DNA from: Microbacterium sp. Clip185
GTDB taxonomy: Bacteria; Actinomycetota; Actinomycetes; Actinomycetales; Microbacteriaceae
NCBI RefSeq assembly: GCF_028743715.1
Contig: NZ_CP117996.1
Location: forward strand, 1,798,001-1,862,000
DNA: 64,000 nucleotides
Reading direction: 5' to 3'
The translations under genes and the position numbers were made by a program. Under the pieces are notes generated by a model, which saw only the letters and a program-made list of their open reading frames with translations, ran no database searches and was not told the origin of the DNA. Shown one piece after another: positions 35,373-43,217 of the stretch (position 1 is its first letter; each line of letters opens with the position of its first letter).

Positions 35373-36685
35373 GTCGTCTTCAGCACTTCGGCTGGTTCCT
35401 GGCGCGCGGTTTCGGCCCGCACGGCTGGGGCTTGCCGAGCCTGGACTGGGACTACGACTGGACCTCCCCTCACCTCTACCAGGATTCCGCGCGCGCCCTC
35501 GAACAGGCCGGCTTCGATCTGCTCATCATCGAGGATGCGCCCTCGCTCGGCTCTGCGGAGACCATCGACCTGCGGGTGCGACACGCGTTCGGTGGCCCCA
35601 AGCACGATCCGTTCGTCCTCGCGCCGTATCTGTTCGCGGCGACACAGCACCTCGGCGTCGTCCCCACCGTCAACCCTGCGGCGTACCTCCCCTACACGGC
35701 CGCGCGCCAGTTCGCGTCGCTGCAGCACCTGAGCGGCCACCGGTTGGGCCTGAACGTGGTGACCGACACCGGCAGCGCCCGTCACTTCGGCACCGACGCA
35801 CCGCTCGGACACGATGCGGCCTACGACCGTGCGGAGGAGTGGCTGGACGGCATCCGCTCGCTGTGGCGCAGCTGGGACGAGGGGGCGCTGGTGCTCGACC
35901 GTGCCGATGATCGTTACGCGGACGGCGCCCGGATGCGGGCGGTGCGCCATCGCGGCGAACACTTCGGCTTCGACGGCCCGCTGAACGCGCTGCCGTTCAC
36001 CGACGGTGAACCCGCGATCGTGTCACCGGGCGGGTCGGAGCGCGGTCTGGCTTTCGCCGGAGCGCATTCCGACGTGCAGCTGGCGCTCGCCCCTCTCGAT
36101 GAGGCGAGTGTGCGCGCCTATCGGGAGAGTATTCACCGCGCCGCACGCGAACGCGGCCGCCGCCCGTCGGACGTGAAGGTGCTGTTCGCGATCCAGCCCG
36201 TGCTCGTCTCTTCCCCCGAGGAGGCGGACCGGCTCGTGACCGCATCCCGCACGCCCGACGAGTCCGCACTGCGCGCGATCGCCCGTCGCCAGTCCTCGGA
36301 TCTGGAGACGGATCTCACCGCGCTCGATCTCGACCGGCCGTTGCCGGACGGGCTCTTCGCCCCGCACGTGTCGCACGGCAGCATCCGTCGGCTCGTCGGC
36401 GACCACGATGCGCGCGAGACGCCCCTGCGGCAGATCCTGGCCGCGCACGCACGCCTCGGTCGCATCTCTGACGGCTCGGGCTGGGTGGGAACCGCGGGCG
36501 AGCTCGCGGACCGCATCGAGCAGCTCGGCGACTGGGGCAACGACGGCGTGCTGCTGTGGGGCGATCTGCATCCGGTCACCGTGCACCGCATGCTCGACGA
36601 GCTCGTGCCGATCCTCCGCCGTCGCGGCATCCTGCGCCGTGAGTACGACGGCGCCGGCCTCGGTGCCAATCTGCGCGCGTTCTGA
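35369..36685 (+). CDS. FMN-dependent monooxygenase, NtaA/SnaA/DszA (luciferase-like) family
   Basis: A 438-residue luciferase-fold protein that would use FMNH2 from a separate reductase. Family blocks are the N-terminal GPHGWGLPSLDWDYDW, FDLLIIEDAP, LQHLSGHRLGLNVVTD and the substrate-site HRGEHFGFDGPLN. Relatives open dibenzothiophene sulfone, nitrilotriacetate or act on alkyl-sulfur compounds. Cotranscription with a sulfhydrylase suggests organosulfur oxidation for sulfur supply; this is inference. GTG 35369 overlaps the previous stop. No flavin reductase gene is nearby. Confidence 0.85.
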   Translation: MSRLQHFGWFLARGFGPHGWGLPSLDWDYDWTSPHLYQDSARALEQAGFDLLIIEDAPSLGSAETIDLRVRHAFGGPKHDPFVLAPYLFAATQHLGVVPTVNPAAYLPYTAARQFASLQHLSGHRLGLNVVTDTGSARHFGTDAPLGHDAAYDRAEEWLDGIRSLWRSWDEGALVLDRADDRYADGARMRAVRHRGEHFGFDGPLNALPFTDGEPAIVSPGGSERGLAFAGAHSDVQLALAPLDEASVRAYRESIHRAARERGRRPSDVKVLFAIQPVLVSSPEEADRLVTASRTPDESALRAIARRQSSDLETDLTALDLDRPLPDGLFAPHVSHGSIRRLVGDHDARETPLRQILAAHARLGRISDGSGWVGTAGELADRIEQLGDWGNDGVLLWGDLHPVTVHRMLDELVPILRRRGILRREYDGAGLGANLRAF

Positions 36686-36694
36686 GCGAACCGC

Positions 36695-37693
36695 TCAGCT
36701 CTCGTCGACGGATGCGGCCTCGCGCCGCGCCGCCACGACACTCGCGACGGTCGCGGTCGCCATGGCGACCACGATGACGATGAGCGAGACCCAGGCGGAG
36801 ATGTCGGGCGCCCACTCCACGCCGTGACCGCCGTTGATGAAGGGCAGCTCGTTCTCGTGCAGGGCGTGCAGGAAGAGCTTCACTCCGATGAAGGCGAGGA
36901 TGAACGCGATCCCGTAGTGGAGGTAGCGCAGGCGATCGAGCAGACCGCCCAGCAGGAAGTAGAGCTGACGCAGGCCCATGAGGGCGAAGATGTTCGCGGT
37001 GAAGACGATGAACGCGCTCTGCGTGATGCCGAAGATCGCCGGGATCGAGTCGATCGCGAAGACGAGGTCGGTGAAACCGATCGCCACGAACACGAGCAGC
37101 ATCGGAGTGAAGACCTTCTTGCCGTCGACCACCGTGCGCAGCTTCGATCCGTCGTACTCGTCGCGGATCTGGATGAAGCGGCGCAGCATGCGCACGACCG
37201 CGTTCTCGCGCTGCTCGCCGTGCTCATCGTCGCCGGGGAAGGCCTGTCGCCAGGCTGTCCACACGAGGAACAGCCCGAACACGTAGAAGATCCACGAGAG
37301 GTTCTCGATCAGGACGGCACCGAACGCGATGAAGATGCCCCGCAGCACGAGCGCGATGATGATGCCCACCATCAGCACCTCCTGCTGGTACTTGCGCGGC
37401 ACGGCGAACTGCGCCATCAGCAGGACGAAAACGAAGAGGTTGTCGACCGAGAGGCTGTACTCGGTCAACCATCCGGCCACGAACTGGCCCGCCGCATCGC
37501 CGCTGCCCGACACCCACAACAGGATGAGGGCGAACACGAGCGCGAGCGACACGTAGAAGACGACCCACAGCGTGGCCTCCCGCGCGGAGGGGATGTGGGG
37601 TCGGCGAAGGATGAGGAGAAGGTCGGCGGCCAGGATCAGAACGAGCACGATGAGCGCGACGACCTGGAACCACACCGGGATCTCGAAGCCCAT
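36695..37693 (-). CDS. TerC family integral membrane protein
   Basis: A 332-residue protein with about eight to nine membrane helices. Acidic residues within membrane segments (SLSVDNLFVFVLLM, FTDLVFAIDSIPAIFGIT) are the TerC signature. Family members such as Alx and YceF export Mn2+ or help metallate exported proteins. Start ATG 37693 is preceded by AAAGG. I see no yybP-ykoY riboswitch in the 120-bp gap upstream. Confidence 0.9.
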   Translation of the reverse strand: MGFEIPVWFQVVALIVLVLILAADLLLILRRPHIPSAREATLWVVFYVSLALVFALILLWVSGSGDAAGQFVAGWLTEYSLSVDNLFVFVLLMAQFAVPRKYQQEVLMVGIIIALVLRGIFIAFGAVLIENLSWIFYVFGLFLVWTAWRQAFPGDDEHGEQRENAVVRMLRRFIQIRDEYDGSKLRTVVDGKKVFTPMLLVFVAIGFTDLVFAIDSIPAIFGITQSAFIVFTANIFALMGLRQLYFLLGGLLDRLRYLHYGIAFILAFIGVKLFLHALHENELPFINGGHGVEWAPDISAWVSLIVIVVAMATATVASVVAARREAASVDES

Positions 37694-37814
37694 GAGAGCC
37701 TTTCGGAATCGGCGGACGCCACAGTTTATGCGGATCTGAGACGATCGGGCGGACGGGGACACCTGAGGGTGAGAGAAGACGACGGCGCATCCGACGCCGA
37801 GGGATTGGGGCACG

Positions 37815-38363
37815 ATGACCAGCGATGGGGAGCTGATCGCCCGCGCGTCGCACGGAGATCACGAGGCCTTTCGCGCGTTGTACCGCGGCAACATCGACGC
37901 GGTCTACCGCATCGCGGCGATCCTGTTGCCGACGACCGCGGACGCCGAGGATGCGGCGCAGGAGACGTTCGTGACCGCCTGGCGCAAGCTCCGCGGGTTC
38001 CAGCTGGAGGGGGCCTCCGCTCTGCCGTGGCTCGCCACGATCTGTCGCCTGGTGTGCGCGAACCGCCTTCGTGCGCTGCGCCGCGAACGCGAGCACGTCG
38101 GCGCGACGCTCGACGAGCGGACGCCGTCGCCGATCGACGTGGAACAGGCGGTCATCGACGCCGAGCTCGCTGATCGCGTCGCCCGCGAGGTGGCGCGACT
38201 CGACGATCTCGACCGCGAGCTCTTCGTCCTGTGCGCCGCCCGCGGCTACGCCTACGAGGCCGCGGCCACCGAACTGGGCCTCACCCATGGAGCCGTCCGC
38301 AACCGTCTCTCCCGCATCCGCAGCCGCCTGCGCGGCACCGTCCAGGAGGGGAACGCATCATGA
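37815..38363 (+). CDS. ECF-type RNA polymerase sigma factor
   Basis: A 182-residue sigma factor with region 2 (GDHEAFRALYRGNIDAVYRIA through EDAAQETFVTAWRKLRGF) and region 4 (LDRELFVLCAARGYAYEAAATELGLTHGAVRNRLSRIRSRL). No region 1.1 or 3. It overlaps the DUF4349 gene by 4 bp, so the pair is produced together and the partner could act as an anti-sigma factor. Confidence 0.92.
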   Translation: MTSDGELIARASHGDHEAFRALYRGNIDAVYRIAAILLPTTADAEDAAQETFVTAWRKLRGFQLEGASALPWLATICRLVCANRLRALRREREHVGATLDERTPSPIDVEQAVIDAELADRVAREVARLDDLDRELFVLCAARGYAYEAAATELGLTHGAVRNRLSRIRSRLRGTVQEGNAS

Positions 38364-39451
38364 CGATCGAAGACCGGGATCAGCGGCAGGAGTTCTCCTT
38401 GCCGGAAGGTCCGACCGCTCAGCAGGTCGACCGGATCGAGCGAGGCATCGATCGCGACCTCGAGCTCGACCGGACGCGCCGACGGGCGCGCCGTCGCGGC
38501 GGCTGGGCGGTCGCCGCCGCCGGTGTCGCGGTCGTCGCGCTCGCGGCGCTCGTCTCTCCCGTCGTCCTCGGCGACCGCGGGGCCGAGCTGAGCAACCCGG
38601 TGTCGCTCTCGGGGACACCCGTGACCGGGCAGCCCGAGCCCGGTCCGTTCGTCGTCGAAGGCGCTGCCGGCGGTGCCGCCGACAGCAGGTCAGGAACGCT
38701 CGATGCAGGGCGCGAGGTGTCCGCGTCGGGGTGGCTGCAGATGACGGTCGACGACCCGAAGGACGCTCAGCAGCAGATCACCGCGATCGCGACGGGCGCG
38801 CAGGGGTATGTCTCCTCGTCGAACGTGGCGGAGTCGCCGACCGCAACGGATGCGGTGTACCCCGCGCCGGCACAGAGTTCCATCACGGTGCGCGTTCCCG
38901 CGGAACGCCTGCAAGACGTGATCGACCAGGTCAGCGCCTTGGGAACCGTGTCGACATCAGCCGTGGACCGCGTCGACGTGACCGACCAGGGGGTCGATTT
39001 GCGCGCACGGATCGCCGCGCAGGAGACCTCCGTGGCGCGCCTCACCGAACTGCTGGCGCAGTCGGGGTCCGTCTCGGACCTCATCGCCGCCGAGTCCGCG
39101 CTCGCCGACCGTCAGGCCGCGCTGGAGGCGGACCGACAGCAGCTGAAGATGCTGGAGGACCAGGTCGCGATGTCGACCCTGACCGTCAACCTCGCTCCGC
39201 GGGACGCAGCGCCGCAGGCCGATCCTGCCGGCTTCGGCGACGGGATCGCCGCCGGGTGGGCGGGGCTTGTCGCGACCGTGAACGGGATCGTCATCGGATT
39301 CGGTTTTCTTTTGCCGTGGCTCGCCGTACTCGCCGTCGCCGGCGTCGTCGTCTGGGCCGTGCGGCGTGTGATTCGTCGCCGGCGCGCGCGCCGAGCACAG
39401 GCCGTTACGTCGGCCCCGCGGCAGTCGACGGACCCGCCTGAGACCGACTGA
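38360..39451 (+). CDS. DUF4349 membrane protein, possible anti-sigma partner
   Basis: A 363-residue protein. A cytoplasmic N-terminus of about 45 residues rich in charged residues precedes a membrane segment (WAVAAAGVAVVALAALVSPVVL, about 48-69). Then follow an extracytoplasmic DUF4349 domain with a coiled-coil stretch (LTELLAQSGSVSDLIAAESALADRQAALEADRQQL), a second membrane segment near 300-330 and a basic tail. The start ATG 38360 overlaps the sigma gene. The layout suits an envelope-sensing anti-sigma factor, though no known anti-sigma fold is evident. Confidence 0.85.
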   Translation: MTIEDRDQRQEFSLPEGPTAQQVDRIERGIDRDLELDRTRRRARRRGGWAVAAAGVAVVALAALVSPVVLGDRGAELSNPVSLSGTPVTGQPEPGPFVVEGAAGGAADSRSGTLDAGREVSASGWLQMTVDDPKDAQQQITAIATGAQGYVSSSNVAESPTATDAVYPAPAQSSITVRVPAERLQDVIDQVSALGTVSTSAVDRVDVTDQGVDLRARIAAQETSVARLTELLAQSGSVSDLIAAESALADRQAALEADRQQLKMLEDQVAMSTLTVNLAPRDAAPQADPAGFGDGIAAGWAGLVATVNGIVIGFGFLLPWLAVLAVAGVVVWAVRRVIRRRRARRAQAVTSAPRQSTDPPETD

Positions 39452-39512
39452 GCATCTCTATCACGCAGCGCTGCTCACCGCGCGCCCCCGGGGGCATGCT
39501 GCCCGATGAGGC

Positions 39513-40112
39513 ATGCTGGTGACTGTGGTGATCGACGGCGTCGAGGTTCCCGAGGACGGCTCGGAGGGAATCGATCATGTGGCGACGCTGCTGACCGCGA
39601 TCGCCGGGGGCGATCAGAACGCCTTCGCGCAGTTGTACGACATGCTGTCGCCGCGCGTCTTCGGCCTGATCCGGCGCGTCCTCGTCGACCCCTCGCAGAG
39701 CGAGGAGGTGCTGCAGGAGGTCTTTCTCGAGATCTGGCAATCCGCTTCGCGCTTCGCTCCGAACAAGGGGCAAGGAAGGTCGTGGGTTCTCACCATCGCG
39801 CACCGCCGAGCCGTCGACCGCGTGCGGGCGTCGCAGGCCAGCGCTGATCGTGATGCACGCATCGGCCTTCGCGATCTCGACGTGGCATATGACGGCGTCG
39901 CCGAGACGGTGGAACTGAAGATCGAGGGCGGGCGCGTCGCCGAGGCGCTCGCCGGGCTACCCGAAGCGCAGCGCGAGACGATCGTCCTCGCCTACTACGG
40001 CGGTTACTCTCAGACCGAGATCGCCGCGCTCGTCGGAGCGCCGTTGGGAACCGTGAAGACGCGCATGCGTGATGGACTGAGCAGATTGCGAACCAGGATG
40101 GGGGTGCAGTGA
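39513..40112 (+). CDS. sigK: ECF RNA polymerase sigma factor SigK
   Basis: A 199-residue ECF sigma factor with region 2 (GGDQNAFAQLYDMLSPRVFGLIRRV, QSEEVLQEVFLEIWQ) and region 4 (GLPEAQRETIVLAYYGGYSQTEIAALVGAPLGTVKTRMRDGLSRLR). Adjacent rskA supports the SigK assignment. The start is unsure: ATG 39513 is used, but GTG 39528 is also possible. Its TGA overlaps the rskA ATG. Confidence 0.9.
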   Translation: MLVTVVIDGVEVPEDGSEGIDHVATLLTAIAGGDQNAFAQLYDMLSPRVFGLIRRVLVDPSQSEEVLQEVFLEIWQSASRFAPNKGQGRSWVLTIAHRRAVDRVRASQASADRDARIGLRDLDVAYDGVAETVELKIEGGRVAEALAGLPEAQRETIVLAYYGGYSQTEIAALVGAPLGTVKTRMRDGLSRLRTRMGVQ

Positions 40113-40846
40113 TGGAACAGGAAGAATTCCGCGACCTCGCGGCCGGCCATGCCCTGAATGCGCTTTCTGCCGAAGATGAGATGCGCTTCCAGGAGCTCCT
40201 CGCAGCCCATCCCGCCTGGAGCACGATCGTAGCCACCGAACTCGACACCGCGTCGGCTCTTGCCGACGGCGCAGGCGACGTGGTACCCCGCCCGCAGGTT
40301 CGCGAGGCGCTTCTCGCGAGGATCGCTTCCGTCCCCCAGGACGCTCCCCTCGCCGTCGCATCCCCTGCCCCTGAAGCGGCGCCCGCGCGGCGGCGTTCGC
40401 GCTCACGGATGTGGTTCGCGCTCGCCGCGTCCCTCGCCTTCATCCTCGCCCTCGGCATCGGCGGCCTTTCGCTCGGACGTCTGATGACTCCCGAGGACGG
40501 TGCCCAGGTCGCACTGGAGCAGATCCAGGATGCGCCCGACGCCCAGTCGGCGAGCGTCACCCTCGACGATGGCGCGTCCGCGACGGCGCACTGGTCGGCA
40601 TCCACGGGACGGGCTGTGCTGGTCACGGACGGCATGCCGACGCTCGAAGACGACAAGACGTTCGAGATGTGGTTCATCCGCGACGGCGCCCCGCTTCCGG
40701 CCGGCACCTTCTCGGCCGACGACGCCGTCTCCGAGCTCGACGGCACGTTCCAGCCCGGTGACGTGATCGCTGTCACCGTGGAGGCCGCGGGCGGCTCGCC
40801 CAGCGGTCTGCCCACGACGGACGCGATGTTCGCCATCACGACCTGA
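40112..40846 (+). CDS. rskA: Anti-sigma-K factor RskA
   Basis: A 244-residue single-pass membrane anti-sigma factor. The N-terminal zinc-less anti-sigma domain (RDLAAGHALNALSAEDEMRFQELLAAHP) is cytoplasmic. The membrane segment (FALAASLAFILALGIGGLSLG) is near residues 105-125. The C-terminal RskA domain (TFEMWFIRDGAPLPAGTF, GDVIAVTVEAAGGSPSGLPT) is outside. The reading frame also allows GTG 40109. It should sequester SigK until cleaved by membrane proteases. Confidence 0.92.
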   Translation: MEQEEFRDLAAGHALNALSAEDEMRFQELLAAHPAWSTIVATELDTASALADGAGDVVPRPQVREALLARIASVPQDAPLAVASPAPEAAPARRRSRSRMWFALAASLAFILALGIGGLSLGRLMTPEDGAQVALEQIQDAPDAQSASVTLDDGASATAHWSASTGRAVLVTDGMPTLEDDKTFEMWFIRDGAPLPAGTFSADDAVSELDGTFQPGDVIAVTVEAAGGSPSGLPTTDAMFAITT

Positions 40847-40934
40847 GATATTTCCTCCCATCCGATCGAGCGTCGGCTTCGGATGACGTGTGTGCGGCCG
40901 GAAGGTCGCAGACGGAAAACAAGGAGAGATATCG

Positions 40935-41462
40935 ATGCGTACGAACACGAAGAACCGTCTGGCAATCATCACCGCTGCGGGAGCGGGCGCTGCAGCGATC
41001 GCTGTCGCCGGGTTCGCGCTGCCGGCTTCGGCCGACGAGCCCCGTGGGGGTGACTGGTCCACCTTCACCACGACGCTGAGCGCCCCTATCGAAGCCGCGC
41101 AGACCTGGCTGACGAGCGCGATCGAGGCCGGCAGCGCCTCGGTGTCCCCCGATACATCGGTCGCCCCTGACACCTCTGTCGGCGATGTGAGCGTGATCCA
41201 GGGCCCCATCGTGGGTGACGTGCTCTCCGGCAACCAGACGCCGGTCGCGTCGGGCAACGACGTGCAGGCGCCGGTCGCCTCCGGCAACGACGTTCAGGCT
41301 CCTGTCGAGGCGCCGGTCGGCTCCGGCAACGACACCGGCATCGAGGCCCCTGTCGCCCCCGAGACGTCGGTCGGCGGATCCGTCGGCGACATCGGCACGC
41401 AGGTGGGCGGCCTCGTGGACGGTCTCACCTCCAACCTCGACCTGGGCGGTCTTCTCAACTGA
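40935..41462 (+). CDS. Secreted repeat-containing protein of unknown function
   Basis: A 175-residue exported protein. AAGGAG is 8 nt upstream of ATG 40935. Residues 1-33 form a signal peptide with cleavage likely after ASA. The mature part is low in charge and rich in Val, Ser, Gly, Pro and Ala, with two exact PVASGNDVQA decapeptides and a third degenerate copy, and a Gly/Leu-rich C-terminus. No Cys and no sorting signal. It follows rskA by 88 bp and ends at a strong terminator, so it may be a SigK target. I do not recognise the family. Confidence 0.75.
   Translation: MRTNTKNRLAIITAAGAGAAAIAVAGFALPASADEPRGGDWSTFTTTLSAPIEAAQTWLTSAIEAGSASVSPDTSVAPDTSVGDVSVIQGPIVGDVLSGNQTPVASGNDVQAPVASGNDVQAPVEAPVGSGNDTGIEAPVAPETSVGGSVGDIGTQVGGLVDGLTSNLDLGGLLN
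41241..41300 (+). repeat. Two tandem 30-bp repeats in the secreted-protein gene
   Basis: Each unit encodes PVASGNDVQA. The copies differ at several third codon positions (for example GCG TCG versus GCC TCC), so the peptide is better conserved than the DNA. A degenerate copy (PVGSGNDTGIEA) follows. Confidence 0.8.
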
Positions 41463-41474
41463 CCACCCGCGCAC

Positions 41475-41509
41475 GGGGCGTCGTTCCTTCGGGAGCGGCG
41501 CCCCTTTTC
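41475..41509 (+). terminator. Intrinsic terminator with UUCG tetraloop
   Basis: A 13-bp stem (41475-41487 with 41492-41504, two G-U pairs) capped by TTCG and followed by TTTTCT. It ends the sigK-rskA-secreted protein region. Confidence 0.9.
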
Positions 41510-41608
41510 TGTGAGCAGCCTGAAAGTCATCCCATCCGTTCTCGAGCTGGCCACGAACAAGTGATGGATGCGGCACACGGTCGCGTCCTCCCTACACCGG
41601 AGGTCATC

Positions 41609-42016
41609 ATGAGCTCTTCCCCGAACCGCATCGTCGCCACTGTCTTCGGTGCCGTCTATCTCCTCGTCGGTCTCCTCGGCTTCGCCGTCACCGGAGGCGT
41701 CGGCTTCCTCGCGACCGAGGGCGGGCTCCTCCTCGGCATCTTCGCCGTGAACCCGCTGCACAACGTCGCCCACCTGCTCATCGGTGCGGCGCTGCTCGTG
41801 GCGGGACTCGCGAACGTCCGCGCGGCGAAGACGGTCAATACCGTGGTGGGCGCCGCCTATCTGCTCCTCGGTGTCGCCGGGTTCTTCCTCGTGGGTACCG
41901 CCGCCAACATCCTGGCTCTGAACGTTCCCGACCACTTCCTGCACCTCGGCAGCGCGGTCGTGTTGCTGGCCATCGGCGTCGGCGCGGACCGCGGCGCCCG
42001 CATCGCCACGGCATGA
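41609..42016 (+). CDS. DUF4383 membrane protein
   Basis: A 135-residue protein with four membrane segments. It shows the DUF4383 pattern FGAVYLLVGLLGF, the central NPLHNVAHLLIGAALL and DHFLHLGSAVVLL. Function unknown. The start ATG 41609 has GGAGG 5 nt upstream, better than the in-frame ATG 41561. It overlaps the next gene by 4 bp. Confidence 0.85.
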   Translation: MSSSPNRIVATVFGAVYLLVGLLGFAVTGGVGFLATEGGLLLGIFAVNPLHNVAHLLIGAALLVAGLANVRAAKTVNTVVGAAYLLLGVAGFFLVGTAANILALNVPDHFLHLGSAVVLLAIGVGADRGARIATA

Positions 42017-42549
42017 CCATCCACCAGACGGGCGCGGCCACGGGCTGGCGGGCAGCACTGCTCGCCGGCCCGTGGCCTGCCGCCCTCGCCTGGGGCGCAG
42101 CGCTCATCCTCACGGCTCTCGGGGCGGGCGCCGTCGTCCTCCCGGACGCGACGTCGGCGAGCCTGATCATCGGTATCGGCGCCGCGGCTCTCGGGCTCGG
42201 CGGCCTCGGATGGGGCGTCGGGGTACTTCGCACCGGTCGCCTTCTCGCCCCTCGTTCCACGACGGCGGGCGCCCTTCTCACGATGCTCGTCGCGACGTCG
42301 CTGCTGGTGAGCGAACCTGCGCACACGAGCATCGTGGGCGTCTCGGTCTGTGTCGCCCTCAGCGCGGCGCTCGGCGCGTGCGCCGCAGCCGCAGCCCGCA
42401 GCAACACGCCGGCGCAGCATCTGCGGGTCGGTCAGCTGCTCGCCGCTGCCGCGCTCATCGCGGTACTGGTGACGCCGGCCCTCGGCGCCGTGCAGGACGG
42501 GGTCCTCCTGCGCGATGACGGCACCGTTCCCGTGGTGCCGCACCACTGA
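42013..42549 (+). CDS. Membrane protein of unknown function, partner of DUF4383 gene
   Basis: A 178-residue protein with about five hydrophobic segments separated by short polar turns, Ala/Leu-rich. No motif recognised. The ATGA overlap with the DUF4383 gene implies joint synthesis and perhaps a complex. Convergent with cinA, 4 bp apart. Confidence 0.75.
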   Translation: MTIHQTGAATGWRAALLAGPWPAALAWGAALILTALGAGAVVLPDATSASLIIGIGAAALGLGGLGWGVGVLRTGRLLAPRSTTAGALLTMLVATSLLVSEPAHTSIVGVSVCVALSAALGACAAAAARSNTPAQHLRVGQLLAAAALIAVLVTPALGAVQDGVLLRDDGTVPVVPHH

Positions 42550-42553
42550 GTCG

Positions 42554-43033
42554 TCAGCTCGCCTCGTCGTCGGGCAGGTCCTCGAGGAGCTCGGCGAGGA
42601 TTTCAAGAGCCGCCTGCGTGGTCGCCTCGACGATCTTCTCCGAGTCGTCCCCCTCGAAGAAGAACTCGCGCGCTCCGGCGTGCGGCCCCCGCGCCCAGCC
42701 GATGAAGACGGTTCCGGGCGCATGCCCGTCTTGCGGATCGGGCCCGCCGATGCCTGTCGTGGCGACGGCCGCATCCACCTCCAACGCATCGCGGACGCCG
42801 GCGGCCATCGTGCGCGCGCACTCGGCCGAGCAGGGGTCGAGGTCGTCGGGAACTCCGAGCACGAGATTCTTCGTCTCGATCGTGTAGGCGACGACTCCCC
42901 CGGCGAACCATTCGGATGCGCCCGGGGTCGCCCCGAGGGCCGTGCACACCTGCCCGCCGGTCAGCGACTCCGCCGCCGCCACACGGATGCCCGCATCCGT
43001 GGCCCGCTCACCAATCTTCTCGGTCACGTCCAC
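42554..43033 (-). CDS. CinA C-terminal domain protein (nicotinamide-nucleotide amidohydrolase)
   Basis: A 159-residue single-domain PncC-type protein that would deamidate NMN in pyridine nucleotide salvage. Family signature AAAESLTGGQVC near residue 20, GGVVAYTIETKNLVLGV and TTGIGGPDP are present. The N-terminal molybdopterin-binding half of full CinA is absent. Start GTG 43033 has GGAG 6 nt upstream; GTG 43027 is an alternative. Confidence 0.88.
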   Translation of the reverse strand: MDVTEKIGERATDAGIRVAAAESLTGGQVCTALGATPGASEWFAGGVVAYTIETKNLVLGVPDDLDPCSAECARTMAAGVRDALEVDAAVATTGIGGPDPQDGHAPGTVFIGWARGPHAGAREFFFEGDDSEKIVEATTQAALEILAELLEDLPDDEAS

Positions 43034-43217
43034 GTCCTGCTCCCCTCGGTCGTGTCGAACGTCGGCACCGTATGCCGCGACCGGATGTGTCCCGAGGGGA
43101 TTGCGTCCTCGTCGTGCGCGCACTACACACCGCACCGATAGCGCTATGGAATCCGCGCCTCTCGAGACGGGTGGATTGAGGTAATCGTTGGGCAGGGCGA
43201 CAACATCGCCACCGCAC

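Noticed and set aside
36683..36697. Hairpin at the monooxygenase/TerC junction as an intrinsic terminator
   Set aside because: Only 6 bp with a 3-nt loop and no T-tract; too weak alone. Reported only as part of the convergent-stop pattern.
41241..41300. The 30-bp tandem repeats as a mobile or CRISPR-like element
   Set aside because: They are in frame, code a conserved decapeptide and differ at third codon positions, so they are a protein repeat.
43138..43147. Perfect 10-bp palindrome ATAGCGCTAT between cinA and mrr
   Set aside because: Could be an operator or the cinA -10, but a single short palindrome with no second element is weak evidence.
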